A DNA stretch of 64,000 nt from assembly GCF_022605165.1 (NCBI RefSeq), contig NC_063070.1, positions 558,001-622,000 of the forward strand, read 5' to 3'. The translations under genes were made by a program, and so were the position numbers. The notes beneath the pieces were generated by a model, which was not told the origin of the DNA, searched no databases, and saw only the letters and a list, made by a program, of their open reading frames with translations. Below are positions 1 to 11,796 of the stretch, piece after piece; the first letter of the stretch is position 1, and every line of letters begins with the position of its first letter. This DNA is from Purpureocillium takamizusanense. Its lineage: Eukaryota; Ascomycota; Sordariomycetes; Hypocreales; Ophiocordycipitaceae.

Positions 1-12
1 TTCTGCACTTAC

Positions 13-3000
13 CAGCATGTTGGTGCTGATGGCTCGATTGACATTGTCCATGAACACATCAAACTCATCCAAACATCGGATAGGCGAGCCGATCGCCTCC
101 CACACTGAGAGGAGCATGCAGATGGACGAGAAGGATTTCTCGCCGCCAGACAACGTCTTTGTATTCCGGCCTGCAGAGCTTTTCTTGGTCTCATCCGGTT
201 CGATATGGATGATCACCTTCCTTGCTAGATGATCCAAGTCAATCTTCCCTCGAAAGCCACGCTCACTCAAGAGGTAGTTGAACTGAATCCTGATTCGAGC
301 GCTGATTTGTCTCTGGAATTGTCGCCACAGATACAATCGACGCTCAATAGCTCGTTTGAGTGCCGCAATGGTTTCGTCGACATCGCTTGTTTGCTTCATA
401 ACGTCGTCGTATCTTGTCTTGGACTCTCGCGCACGGTCGTAGATTTGTTGGTCGGTTGCGCCCAATCGAGCCTCCCTTTGCGCCAACTGCTCTCCAATCT
501 TCTCATACTTCTTCTCGATACTCTTGTAGTCTTCTCCCTCGGGAATATGGACACGGCCGGGCGCAACAGTCTCGGCCTGACGGATGAAATCTTGAACCTC
601 CTCGTCCTTCTCCTCACGCTTCTCCACTGCGCGCCGAAGCTCGGACTTTTCAATGTCAAGCCGTTCAAAGGCATCATTTTTTCTCGAGACGGCAATGCGT
701 CTCATGGAGTCGTGGGCCTGAATCTTTTCGTCCGCCCTGCTAATTTTGTTGTGGAACGTCCTTCCCTCATCTCTCTCCTTGTCTAGAAGTCGCTTGGCCT
801 CCTCGGCTTTGGTATTGAGGTCTCGTTTGGCCAATCTCATGTTGCCATATTGATTCCCAAGCTGTGACTCTTCTTTCCTTTTCGTCTCCAGTTGGGTCCG
901 CAGGAGGACTAGCCGGTCATCAGCGCCTTCGAATGCATCCAGCTCCGACTGTATACGCTCAATATCTGCTTGTGTTCGGCGAAGCTCGTTGTCGAGTGAG
1001 GTCTGCCGGCTCCGGAGGGACTCAAGCTCTGACTTGCATCGTTCAACTGCATGCTGCGCTGCTCTTTCCTCGTTCTTCAATTCCACAAATTCAAGTCCAA
1101 GCTGCCTCAAGTTCTCCTGCTGCAGCGCAAGTTGGCGAGCCGAGTCTGACTGCATTCGCGGTCGCAACCCGCTTGGCACTACTGGGCTCGTCCCTGTTGT
1201 GCCCGATCGATTTGTGATCCGTAGGCCTTGACCGCGCTTACCCTTCCCGTCGTGGAAACAAATACAGGCTGATACATTCCGGGGTGGACCCTGATCGATC
1301 ATTATGCGCTCGGCCTCCAGCCGCTCCTTGACCAGTATGATTTTCTCGATTTGGTTGTTGATCACCAGTTGCGAACGTATCAACTGGTCGTCGAACTCAA
1401 GGACCCGTAAGATTGTGTCGAACTCAAGGTCCGGCTCTTGTCCTGTCGTGTCGATGTGGCCGCCGTAGGCAATGTAAATAGGGGGCGGTTTCCTCATGCC
1501 CATCTGCCGGATTATGCTTGAAAGGCGGCTCTGGTCACGCTTGCTCCTGACGACAAAAGCGTTCAAGCCATCACCGAGAGTCTTCTCAAGAACCCCTGAC
1601 CACTCCGGCTTGAGAAGTTTGATGTGCGCGCCTAGAGGCCCAAGAGGCTTGTTATCAAAGCCCGGGTCGGACTCGATAGCTTTGACGAGATTGGTAATGT
1701 CCCGGTCGTAACCGTCGTAGACGGAGCCGGTGCTCCTCTCAAGTTCCCGTACCCCGGACTCTGCGGTCAAGATGTCTCGTTTCTTAGCCTCGCGAAGCTG
1801 TTGTTGCTTCTTTAGGACCTGCTCAGCCCCGGCAAGCTTGCTCCTCAAGACGGGCAATTGATCATTGCTCCCCAGTCTCAGGTCCTTCAGGTTCGTTTCC
1901 TGGGCCAACTCTCGGGCCAGCTCCGTCTCCTTCTGGACACGAGCAGAGCCAGTGGATTCATCCAGACGCTGCTCCTCCTCCCGAATCTTAGCTTCGCAGG
2001 CTTCGATTTCGGCCTTTGCCGTCTTGAGGCGTCCATAAGCGTCTCTTTCCTCTCGATGAAGCTCAGTCAATTCTTTTTTTGCTGCATGAAAGGCGGACTC
2101 GGCCGTAGCTGTCCTCTCTTCAAACGCTCCCTGCTCGTCGTTGAGGGCCTCACGGTCTGCTTTCGCTCGCTCCAGCTTCCCTTCGATTTCATGGAGGGCC
2201 TTGGTCATCTGTTCGCAGTCGGCTTCGGCCTGATGTATCCGATGCTCGTGGGTCTCTATGTCTCTGGCGCGGCGCTGCAGTTCCTGTTCCTGTTCTACAA
2301 CCTGAGACCAAACAAGCTGTGTCCGGTACAATCTCGCCTTCTCACGAAGGGTATTGTTCTTCTCCACCGTTTCGGCTAGGCGCTGCGCGTCCTCCATCTC
2401 CTTCCTGACGTATTCTATCTTCTCATTGAGGTCGTCTCGGAGGATCAGCGTCTTGTCTAGTGTATCTTGGGACATCCTATAGTCATTGTCGAGCTGCTCA
2501 AGCTGGACTCCGGACACAAAGTACTTGTACTTTTGCGCGGGAGTGGCAGAGTTTAGGAATTGGCGTGCATTATCTTGAGAAAGTACCGTCAGAGGATTGC
2601 CCATTTGCAGGCCATACCACTCAGAGATTTCGTCCACCTCCTGTTTCTTGGTCGAGATGATTCGGTTGTTTTGGCCTTTGATCTTGAAGCCACTGCTGCC
2701 GGACCTTGAGAAGTGGCGTTCGACGATGATGGTGTCGCCGTAAATATCGTGTTGATAGGCGTCGGTGCCAGCATTCTTGATCCTGACGGTGAGACTGCCT
2801 TGCTCTTCGCCCTCTTTCACAAAGGACTTTAAGCTTCCGCCTCTGTTGGTATCGCTCGCCTTACCACCAAGGCAAAGGGTTAAGGCCGTCAGGACAGCGC
2901 TCTTTCCGCTTCCATTTTCACCAACAATGAAATTGATCAAGGGTCCAAGCTCGACGTGTAGGCGGACATGGCACATGAAGTTGCAACAAGTGATGCTCTC

Positions 3001-3426
3001 GATGATTCCACTTTCCGCTACCATGTTCTCGCCGACATTGGCTGGGCGTTTTTTGAGCTTCTGTGTCGCTTGCCAGTCATCTTGTTCGAGATTTTGCAAA
3101 TGTCGGAAACCGGCATCTCGCATCATTTCGTACTGAGTTTGGGGCGGCGCGTTTCCGACATCGGAGGCATCATCGTCCTGATCCTCGGAGCTTGACACAT
3201 CGTCGCCCTCTGGTATCGAAGAGACCCCCCGTGTCGGTTCCTCCAGGGACAGTCGAGCCCGCTTGCGCTGTGTGCGTTCCTAGTCAGACAGAGCTTTCCC
3301 GGTGACCAAAGCAACACTTACCGACTGTACATCACGGACGAGAGATGTGCGCGCCGGACCCGTTTCATCGACGCCTTCGGTATCGTCATCCGCCGCAATA
3401 CGACGAGTTCGTTTCATGGGTGCCAT
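13..3426 (-). CDS. SMC6: SMC6, structural maintenance of chromosomes protein 6 (3' end outside window)
   Basis: SMC6 is an ATPase subunit of the nuclear SMC5/6 complex, which acts in recombinational repair and replication-fork stability. Exons read as 3322-3426 and 13-3267, with a 54-nt intron (GTAAGT...CACAG) between them. The start ATG is at 3426 and about 1,120 residues fall inside the window. After a basic/acidic leader comes the Walker A motif GENGSGKS near residue 151, then long charged coiled coils on either side of a hinge. Close to the window edge are the ABC signature LSGGEKSFSS and the Walker B stretch RCLDEFDVFMDN. The last exon in view ends after STNML, directly before a GTAAGT donor at 12-7, so the final segment (normally starting DAAR) is in a further exon beyond base 1. 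The frame is open throughout. It faces the SGT1-like gene across a 629-bp divergent promoter region. Assignment is very secure; the missing 3' end is a window effect, not a mutation. Confidence 0.97.
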
Positions 3427-4055
3427 TGTCGCGGAGGCAACGGCAGCTGCCCCCGGGCGACAGCACGAGCCGCACCGATGGCTTCACGTACGTATTAATG
3501 TGATTGTAACGCGCCGGTCGGTAGAGCCCTATATCTGGCCAGAAATCGTGTCATCGAGAATGGTGCGGGGTTCGGTTAGTGTTTTATGGGCAATCTGCTG
3601 CAAGTGCCGTGATGCAGGTTCAAGACACGGAGGGACGCGTCGCGGAGAGGGTAGTCGGCGCGCGCGTTGATGAGGCCTGCCCCGCTAGTATCCGTCGTAC
3701 AGGTACGAGGTACCTTATACACTCTTAGTAAGGGGGGTGGTGCCCCAACTTGCCCAGGTACCTAGATTATAGGCACCTTTGTGCCTTGTTCACGGCTGGC
3801 GGATATAGTGGGGCCCCTTCTGTCTGCTGTGCACGAAGTGCAGTAACTAACTACAACGGACGCTTTTTGGCCAGTCTGGAGCTTGGGATTGTAACTTCAC
3901 CTCACCTATCCGCCTCTACCTGCTCACCCATCCGAACTGTGGTTGGAACCCAATCCTTCGAGACTGCATGCTTCTCGAGTCATTGAAAGGCCATCACTGC
4001 AGTCTACCATTCGCACCTGTGTCACCTATCGTTCTTAGCCGTCCCAGGATTGGAG
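3427..4055. other. Divergent intergenic region between SMC6 and the SGT1-like gene
   Basis: This is the shared 5' region of two divergently transcribed genes. It contains GTAC-rich short palindromic words around 3700-3770 (for example AGGTACCT at 3756-3763) and no ORF with recognisable protein features. I see no clear TATA box. Confidence 0.6.
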
Positions 4056-5971
4056 ATGGCAGACGGGACTGAACACGCCGTACCTGACAGCGGTGATGAG
4101 AAATCTGGCAGTGATAAGCCACAATGCCATCTGCCTGACAATTCGGTCGAATACTGCCTGTTCCTACTCGAAGAACAGGTAGACGCACGCAGAACCCTGA
4201 ACGCTCTGGAGTCTTTACGCAAGAGTGCCCTCGGCCTCGCCCAGACCTTAACTGCGGACTATATTTGGCAGCGCGATGACTTTAATCTTGAGCTCAAGGT
4301 AGCGGATGGTGCGTTATCACAAGCGCACCCCTTCATATGAAGACAGCTTCACCCGGACTAACATGTGATCAAGGTTTGCGCTACCTTCACGGGCTCACAG
4401 AATATGGCGATGCCGTCGAAGATGAATGGCTAGTAGTCTATATCCTGCGAGAGCTGACCAAGCTTCACCCAAGCCTATGGGTTCGAGCCGCCGACACTGA
4501 CGGCGAGTTCCTTCTGATTGAGGCTGCCAACGTATTGCCACAGTGGCTCAGCCCAGAAACGGACCAAAATCGGGTGTGGATACACAAATCAAATCTCATG
4601 ATTATCCCGGATGAAGACAGACGCAGTGGCTCGTCATCTTCTAGACTTTCTCTCTCCGCAGCCGTTGACTACATCACCAGCCAGGCCGATTCCCTGGTAC
4701 ATTCTGCTTTTATCGAGGCCGAGGCGTTCTATCGACTGGAAAGATACCCAACGCAGATTTCCGAATCCGTTCATCATTCCATGGTTACCGTCCCGCGCAA
4801 GGTTGCTTACATCCTCCACGAAATACCAAGATCGATCGCGCCCGCCGTGGAAGCCTTCTATCTCCGCGACGCCATTGACATGCAGTCGATCATCACAGCT
4901 ACGGCAAGCCGGCGCTTCAAACCAGAGGACATGGTCACGTTCAGCGCGAGGTTCAGCAGAGTTCTCTTCGCGCAACTCAAATCGCAGCGTTTCGAGCCCC
5001 CACCTGGTTGGCAAGATGCCGTTAGAGCCGTGTCGGGCAACGACAAGAGTATAGCCAGGCTAGACATGGGCATGAAGCTTACCTGTGGCTTTGAGATTCT
5101 CGCTCGCGATGCGGCAAAGAACAACAGTCGCATTGTCCGCGAGGTGGGGCTCATCCTCGACGATCTTGACGAGGATGGCGACTCCACGCTACCCGCAGAC
5201 CCGGAAATAAATTCGTGGCACGGCAACGAAAGGGACGATGATGACTCCTGGATGGATATTAACTACGATGATTTTGACCGCGAACTAAGCGGCCAGCGGC
5301 AAGATGCAAAATCAGGGGCTGGAGGCACGGGGTTTGGCAGTGCTCAGACCAAGGCGGATCTGAGAAAGATTGTTTCGCGGTTCGAGGCTTTTCTGAATGA
5401 CGAGCGCGCTGGGTTGGATGGCGCAGAGGTCGATGACTTGGACGACAAGGAAGAAGACGACGATGAAAACGAGCTCAGTGATGAGGACAGTGAGTTTGAA
5501 GACAAGGAAGTTGGTTTTGATGAGGATGCATTTTCGAACATCATGCGGGAAATGATGGGAATGCCCGTTCATGATCCTCAGCCGGCCGCCAATACAGCCA
5601 AGTCCTCAACATCAGCGAGTCAGCTTCCTCCTGGCTCGATGGCAGGTGCTCGCGAAAGCGACCTCGGCATTGAAGAGCTGTCGTCGCAGATGGAGGCCGA
5701 GCTCAGGGGACACGGGGCGCTAAGACTGGACAGCAATGCCGAAAAACGCATCACTTCTGGCGGCAGAGGCAAAGGCGTCGGCGGCGGCGACAGCCAGGAT
5801 CCCGACCAGGAAGCGAGCGAGGGCAGCGATGGAGAGGTCGATGTGGACTACAATCTGGCACGAAATCTGCTGGAGAGCTTCAAAAGTCAGGCTGGAGCAT
5901 CCGGACCAACCGGCAATATTCTGGGTTTGATGGGCCTGCAACTTCCCCGGGACGAAGACGACGACGCTTAG
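4056..5971 (+). CDS. SGT1/Ecdysoneless (Ecd) family protein
   Basis: Predicted homologue of Ecdysoneless/SGT1 (suppressor of GCR2), a conserved eukaryotic protein linked to U5 snRNP/Prp8 biogenesis and transcription. Exons 4056-4308 and 4374-5971 give 616 residues. The 65-nt intron (GTGCGT...ACTAAC...CAAG) splits a Gly codon and joins VADG to LRYLHG, restoring the family block YLHG-x-TEYGDAVEDEWLVVY. Other family-like blocks are SVEYCLF near the N-terminus, HPSLWVRAADTDGEFLLIEAA, and VWIHKSNLMIIP. The C-terminal half is strongly acidic (runs of D/E around 5420-5520), as in other Ecd proteins. ATG at 4056 is used; the frame continues upstream only to a TTG codon. The gene converges on the phosphotransferase-like gene, with 116 bp between stop codons. 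The name SGT1 here means the GCR2 suppressor, not the HSP90 co-chaperone. Confidence 0.9.
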
Positions 5972-6087
5972 GACTTGAACGAGATTCCAGGACGAACATG
6001 CTCGCTTCCACTTCATGCTGCGTGCCGTTTGTCTGGGCCGCTGTTCCCTTTGGCTCTGCGACGTCTTCACCCCGGCCTATTCACGTT

Positions 6088-7662
6088 TCACCCGTCGCCA
6101 CTCCCATGGTTGTCCGATCTCCGCCGCTTGACCGGATAGACATCGTCATCAGAATGGTGACACCATACGACTCCCGCATCGTCCATGCTATCAAGCCTCC
6201 GAAGAGCCTGAGTCAGCCTCTTCCTGGCAGGCATTTCCCTATCATCACTATCACTCTGCCTCCGGCAGTACTCCCTCACTATGGCAATGACCGCATGGTG
6301 GCATTCGTAGAGAAGGCGACGGACTTCGGCGTGCCCTGCATCCTCTAAAAGGTTGCTGTGGTGAGTGCACGCGGCTGCATCATCGAGTCGGTCAGCCATT
6401 GCGGGCATGAAACCAAAACGAATTTTTGCAGCGTCATTCCTGCTAAGAACTGAAGCGAATAGGGGGTCCCCGAAGACGCTGTTTCCCAGCCCTCGGATGC
6501 CTGTCACCATCAATGGCACAGACGCCCTCCTTTGGCCGACCCTAGGTTGGCTGGCTGCGGTGTCGGAACCAGTGGCCGCTTCACCGTTCGTCTCTGCCAT
6601 GGAATCCGTCGGGTGCCTGGCTGTGAGCAAAGGCTCATCGGGTCCATGCATGTCGCACTGCCAATCGGCAGCGTGCGCTTTGCTTCCAAGCGCAGAGACA
6701 AGGGTATGGTGTTCTTCACCGGCATCGACTACAACCAAACGCGGCACCGATACGGCATCTAGGAAATGCTTGAATCGACTCACGTGGTCCCTGATTGCCT
6801 CGTATCGAATGGCGACCTTGAAGTCCTCGGCATCGCGAAGAGCCGACTCCAGGAGAGAAATGAATGCGTCGGACCATGTCTCGTAGCGCGCATCTCGATC
6901 TGGCGTCGACGGCCTCTCTCCCATGTGGCCAACGCTATCATCGCCGCCTGATTGGGGCGACAAAACGGCGAATGCGGTGCCGAACTTGCCATTGGGGGAG
7001 ACTTGAGATGATATGCATCGCAGCAGGCGCCCAGTCTGGAGATCGAGGTCGTCTTCCTGGGCGGCGTAGGGTGGCGCCGCCAGCGCCGCTCTACTCGTAC
7101 CCGGAGCCGGCCTTGTGATGGTGTATTCGCCCTGGCCAATGTCTCTTGCAGTCCCATACTTGATCAGCCGAGGTAGGAAGGGCAGCAGCGTGCCTGTGGC
7201 GCCATCGCATGTCTGATGATGTCCGCCGCAGTGGCTACAATAAACCCCGTCTTGCTTCAACTGGCCCGATCTGCTGGCGAGTGACGGGGACAGGAGGCCC
7301 TCGCCAGGTTTGGCCAGCCATTGTAAGAGGGCAACCTCTGACCTCATGGCAGAACGCTCAGAGCGCAAGAGCCTCGACGCCCGGAGAGAAAAGGACAGCG
7401 TCAAATCGGCTCCATCAAGTGCGGCTTCCGCGTGGTAATTCAGGTGGGGCCCTATGGCTGGGACGAGGTCGAGGCCTTTGGGCGCTGCTTCGGGGATCAC
7501 GGAGACGAGAAGGTTTCGGACGCCTTCGATCAGCGGCGGCTGCCCGTCTATCGGCATGGCGGCACTGGCGGTGGATGCCAACAGAAGCGCGCGGTGTGCG
7601 ACGTTGCGGCGGCGGCTCTCGAGTTGGAGAAGGGCAGCTGAAGGGCCCAAACAGTCCACCAT
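6088..7662 (-). CDS. Degenerate aminoglycoside-phosphotransferase/kinase-like protein
   Basis: Single-exon gene of 524 residues resembling the fungal APH-like phosphotransferase family. Family-like features: an N-lobe segment with RSEVALLQWL; a middle block NGKFGTAF; then YETWSDAFISLLESALRDAEDFKV; then IRDHVSRFKHFLDAVSVPRLVVVDAG, which sits where the catalytic loop should be; and VTGIRGLGNSVFGDPLFASVLS, which sits where the metal-binding I-D-W-E...WGDP segment should be. No HxDxxxxN catalytic loop is visible and the metal-binding Asp is replaced (GIRGLG), so I infer a pseudokinase or a very divergent enzyme. A CxxC...HHxxxC cluster (YCSHCGGHHQTC) lies near residue 145. The start is the first ATG of the frame; a second ATG about 35 codons in is also possible. 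Substrate unknown. It converges with the SGT1-like gene. Confidence 0.65.
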   Translation of the reverse strand: MVDCLGPSAALLQLESRRRNVAHRALLLASTASAAMPIDGQPPLIEGVRNLLVSVIPEAAPKGLDLVPAIGPHLNYHAEAALDGADLTLSFSLRASRLLRSERSAMRSEVALLQWLAKPGEGLLSPSLASRSGQLKQDGVYCSHCGGHHQTCDGATGTLLPFLPRLIKYGTARDIGQGEYTITRPAPGTSRAALAAPPYAAQEDDLDLQTGRLLRCISSQVSPNGKFGTAFAVLSPQSGGDDSVGHMGERPSTPDRDARYETWSDAFISLLESALRDAEDFKVAIRYEAIRDHVSRFKHFLDAVSVPRLVVVDAGEEHHTLVSALGSKAHAADWQCDMHGPDEPLLTARHPTDSMAETNGEAATGSDTAASQPRVGQRRASVPLMVTGIRGLGNSVFGDPLFASVLSRNDAAKIRFGFMPAMADRLDDAAACTHHSNLLEDAGHAEVRRLLYECHHAVIAIVREYCRRQSDSDDREMPARKRLTQALRRLDSMDDAGVVWCHHSDDDVYPVKRRRSDNHGSGDG

Positions 7663-8951
7663 AGCTGAAGAAGGCCGGTGGCCGAGGCCTGCTTGAGCAA
7701 CGAACCTTGAGAGATAGACAAGCGAGCTGCTCCTATGACACTAGAGAATCGCGTTCTTCGAAGATGAATAATATACAGACGATGGAGCGTCATGGAGGAG
7801 GCGGGACGAGCCCGAAAGCGTTGGTCACGTTCAACTATAAGTAGTAGTACGGCCACGGCCAGATGCGTGGCCAGACAGCGGTATCAAGGGAGCTTACCGC
7901 CTCTTCACAGGGTCGGGAAGAGCCGTCTGAACAAAGTGCCACGGAGATTGTGGTCCTGGTAAGGTGTCGTCTGGGCCACTACAAGGGTGGCGTTGGTCGG
8001 TTGGGCAGGATGTTGACGACGGAACTTGGATGGTGCTGTACCTCGACCGGAAACGACGGCCAGCGAGAGCGGGCGACTTGTCACGAACGCTTCCTTGCTA
8101 TCTGCCAGCAGCCCGCATAGGCTGCCAAGGGGTTGGAAACCCGACGCTGCCAGGGAGGCGACAGAAGGCGGTGCAGAAGGGCGAGGGGTGGCCTTGGGGT
8201 GGATGCTCAGCAGCGCCGGCCCGGCCAAGGGTCCCCCCCCCCTCTTCCGCCTCTGGTTGCAGGATGAGACGCGTGGCGAGCAATGCTCGCGAGCGGGTAT
8301 TTGCCGCTGCTGGGCCGCGTTATCTATGAGCAGGATGGCCCCGGTCGATGGTCGGAGGAGCCAAGCGAGCAACGACGAAGAAGAGGCGGACGAAGAAGGC
8401 TGGCTGGCTCGGCGGCGCTGAGCCGGCAACGAAACCGGCGAGCCGACGAGGAGCGGGAGAGGCGAAGACCTGCCCCCAGATAGCGGGCAAACGCCGTCGC
8501 AGGAGAGGGGTGTGTCCGTACTACTTGACCGGAGGGCGAAACAAGGCCAGCTCACGCGGCGACATGATCGAGATGGCGCCCGCTCGGTGGAGGGAAGCAG
8601 GCGTGCCTGCATGCGTGCCGGTGAGGAGGAGCAGAAGCGAGTGTGCGCCCTTTTTGCTGGCTTGACAATGACGGCGGCGACGATGACGATGATGACGGAG
8701 GCACGCCCTGGGAGGAGGGGGTGAGTCTGCTTCATGTGGCTTACACGTCAAAAAACCTACGGGGCGGTGTCTCGTGAGGCTGGCTTCGGCCCGCAACAGC
8801 CAGGTCTTCGGAGCACGCCAAGAGATCACAGGCGCCTTATAATTTAGCGACAGACTACTAACATGGTGCTGGGCCAGCATCCCGACTGTCCAACTCAGAG
8901 AAGGAAATATCGCAAAGTGGGCGCGCAAGGTGATATCAAGCCAAGCCAGGC

Positions 8952-8952
<1 letters not shown>

Positions 8953-8983
<31 letters not shown>
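8953..8983. repeat. (AGGCAC)n microsatellite
   Basis: About five consecutive copies of a hexanucleotide lie in the gene-free interval. Confidence 0.9.
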
Positions 8984-9423
8984 ATAGCACCTAAGAATGT
9001 ACACATGTCTTGCTCTGCTCGCGCAAAGTACATTTTACCTGTGGGGGCGGGCTCATAAAGGTGAGGAGGAATCAGGATAGTACTAAGGTGAGGTGGGCCT
9101 ACTTACTAGACGCCTCTTGACTGATCTGTCACCTCGTCCCGGCGCGCTGGCCAAGTCGGGCCATGCTGGCAATTGGGCCGTGGCAAGCGAGTTTCGTCAT
9201 GCCTGTCCTGCTCTGTGGGTGTAGGCGTGGGTGTGGGAGATGTTGGAGCCGTGGCAGGGCTGAGAGGAAGCTTAGACCATGCATGCAGATCAAGCAACGC
9301 AACGAGAAACAAGGGCGGCGGGCGCGACGGCAGCGACATGTCAGCGGCGCATGTCGAGGCCCCGGCGTCTTGGTGATAACGGTTGATGCTTCACAGCAGC
9401 ACCGCACGTACACATTTCGTTAC

Positions 9424-9445
9424 ATGGCATGGCATGGCATGGCAT
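9424..9445. repeat. (ATGGC)n microsatellite
   Basis: More than four consecutive copies of a pentanucleotide, followed by degenerate copies to about 9467. Confidence 0.9.
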
Positions 9446-9593
9446 AACATGGCACGGCATTGGCATTAGTTCCGATGGCCGTTTGCATGGGCTTGACATG
9501 TTCGCGGAGCTGCATCCCGGATCCCGTCACAGGTTGGGCAGAGCTACTTAGTCGTATCGAGCAGTCGCCGGACAATGTGTCAGCTGGCCATGC

Positions 9594-9614
9594 CTGACCT
9601 GACCTGACCTGACC
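9594..9614. repeat. (TGACC)n microsatellite
   Basis: Four consecutive pentanucleotide copies in the gene-free interval. Confidence 0.85.
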
Positions 9615-10221
9615 CCTTCTCGATAGTAGTCGTACTTTTAATACAGAGCCATGGCGCCAGTGCAAAGCTGACCGGTCTCCTCGCTCGCTCCGCGGCCGGC
9701 GTCTCATCGTGGGCAAGCCCCCCCCCCCCCACCCCTCCTTTTTATTTGCACACCGCCATGCGGTTCGTCGAGATAGGCGAGGGCTGATGCTGGGGGTGGC
9801 CAAGGGGACAGAGGCACGGCAACCAGGCGTGTCATGGCGGCGGCGGCGGCGACGGAGGTGATCAACACTCAAGCAGCAAGGAAAGCAGGCCACAGGGTAG
9901 CCAACGACGAGCAGATGAGACGTGCGTACATGCTTGGTGCGTACACGCAAGCAGATGAGCAGGCAGAAAAGCAACAGTGGTGCTGCCATGCCCTCGCCGG
10001 CCGGCAACCCCGATACCTTGCCTTGTCGTGGGGGGTCTGACGGGACACAGGCCACCACCTCTTGGCCAGGAAGTGAGAGAAAGGAAAAGAGTACGAAGTT
10101 GGGGATCGGCCGAGTCGATTCTCGGCTGGTCAGAGTCTCAGGAGGGCGAGCATGACGCAAAGAAAGGAGAGGGGCGGAGGCTCTGAGACGTGTTGTCTGC
10201 ATTCATTCAAAAGTCCGTCCG

Positions 10222-10239
10222 GTACAGTAAGTACTGTAC
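10222..10239. repeat. Perfect short hairpin, 8-bp arms
   Basis: GTACAGTA and its exact reverse complement TACTGTAC are separated by AG. It is one of many GTAC-containing palindromes scattered through intergenic DNA in this window. Confidence 0.85.
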
Positions 10240-11229
10240 CTCTAACATACAACATACAGGTACAGAATAGTCCTGCCAGGAAGGTAAAGGTCGTCGTCCA
10301 GCAAGTGGTACGTATGCCCCTTCCTTCCTACCTTGCCTTACCTTGCCTCCTCTTTTCGGGGACTTGCCTTTTCGTTTCGGCCGGCGGCACTTTTACTCGC
10401 TCGTCGTCATCGTCGTTAAGATTGAGGCGTTGCTTGGGCTCGGTCGTGATTGGCCTCCATAAGCGAGCATGCGGCGGCTGCATTCCGCGTCCTCCTGCAA
10501 TGCAAACCGGTGGAGCCCCCGCTTCTTCTGACTTGGGAAACAACGACCATCATGGAGAATGAATGAATGAAATGGAACAAGGGAGGAAGGGAAAGAAAAG
10601 ATTGGGGTTCACCCCCCCCACGGCCGGCCGAGTGAGTCCATTCTGACTACCAAGTACGAAGTACCTTACGTACTACAGTTACTGCGAGTTTACGAGTACG
10701 AAATACTGCCAGCGCACGGCCACTGCGCTTCGTACTGCCACAGGAGGTTGGGGGCCGAGGATGGGCCAGCGAGGGGCGTCGCCGCCGTGAGAAGAAGAGG
10801 AGGACGAGCAGTGAAGAGTCTCCTGGGACCAAGAAGACGACGGCTAATTCCATCCTGCTCCTGCTGCTCTTTTGTTCCCCGTCTTACTACTACGCTCACC
10901 GCCCGGCTAACCTCACCTTGCCTTGCACATGCCAATAAGGAACAAGTATGGAGCGGCACCAAGCATCATCAGCTCGAGCAATCGAGTTGTGTCTATATTG
11001 TAGCTGCGTCCAAGGTAGTCGGCCATCCGAGACGACGACGCTGAAGGCGCAATGACTGTGCATAGCGGCGGTTCCTTTCTCTCCAGTCATTGCGTGGCTC
11101 ATTGAGCGCAAGGCATCCTACGCACAGCTGCCCGTTCCTCCAAAGTCGAGTCTGCCAGCAGAGCATCTCAGCCCATGCCCATCCAATGGTCTACCAGCGA
11201 CGTCGCGGCCCCGGCAGTCGGTATGCGTC

Positions 11230-11303
11230 GTGCCGTGCCGTACCGTGCCGTGCCGTGCCTTGCCTTGCCTTGCCTTGCCTTGCCTTGCCTTGCCTTGCTT
11301 GCC
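11230..11303. repeat. Compound pentanucleotide repeat (TGCCG)n-(TGCCT)n
   Basis: About 70 bp of TGCCG/TACCG units changes into about ten TGCCT units. The array is the longest pentanucleotide tract in the window and accounts for the repetitive peptide ORFs read across it on both strands. Confidence 0.9.
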
Positions 11304-11796
11304 CTACTCCATCCATCCTCACATACGTACCTGGACGCGACACATCGTCCACGACACGAGAGCGCTTCGCTGCGCCCCGTGTCTATCGTTCCACCCTGCC
11401 AAGCTGCGCCTGTTTTCGAAATCGGAGCAAGATCCAAGGCTCTCACCGCCACTGCCTGAACCCCCTATTCCTACTCCCAGTGTGTCGCACACTGCCGCTC
11501 TTCCACCTCCCGTACCAGGCCGGACCCTGTTTTGTTTTCGCCAAAGTCGTCATCGGGCGCTCGCTGTCGTGACGAGCAGCAACTCTCCCTGGTCTTGCTT
11601 GTGCCACTGTGGCGCCGACATATGCATACGTCACATCATCGGAGACTTTGCTGTTTCGTATCTTACTGCCGCGCTTGGCCATGACTGGTCCGGTTCCCGC
11701 CTGCTTATTCTGATGCAAAGTGAATTTGGCCAAGAACTGCTCTTTGCAGCCGCCTGGTACGTATGACGACGGCTCCGCCAAAATGGCGGTCGGCCT

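Larger units (their letters stand above)
7663..11796. other. 4.1-kb interval with no recognisable gene
   Basis: The region lies between the 5' end of the phosphotransferase-like gene and the 3' end of TAN1. ORFs here (for example 7905-8735 minus) are S/P/R/A-rich with no domain pattern and look like products of high GC. It holds tandem repeats, C homopolymers (13 C near 9718-9730), a perfect 8-bp-arm hairpin at 10222-10239 and GTAC-rich words near 10640-10700. A non-coding RNA or a small gene cannot be excluded by eye. Confidence 0.5.

Noticed and set aside
7905..8735. Minus-strand ORF of 276 codons upstream of the phosphotransferase-like gene
   Set aside because: Composition is Ser/Pro/Arg/Ala low complexity with no domain or splice context; expected by chance in GC-rich DNA.
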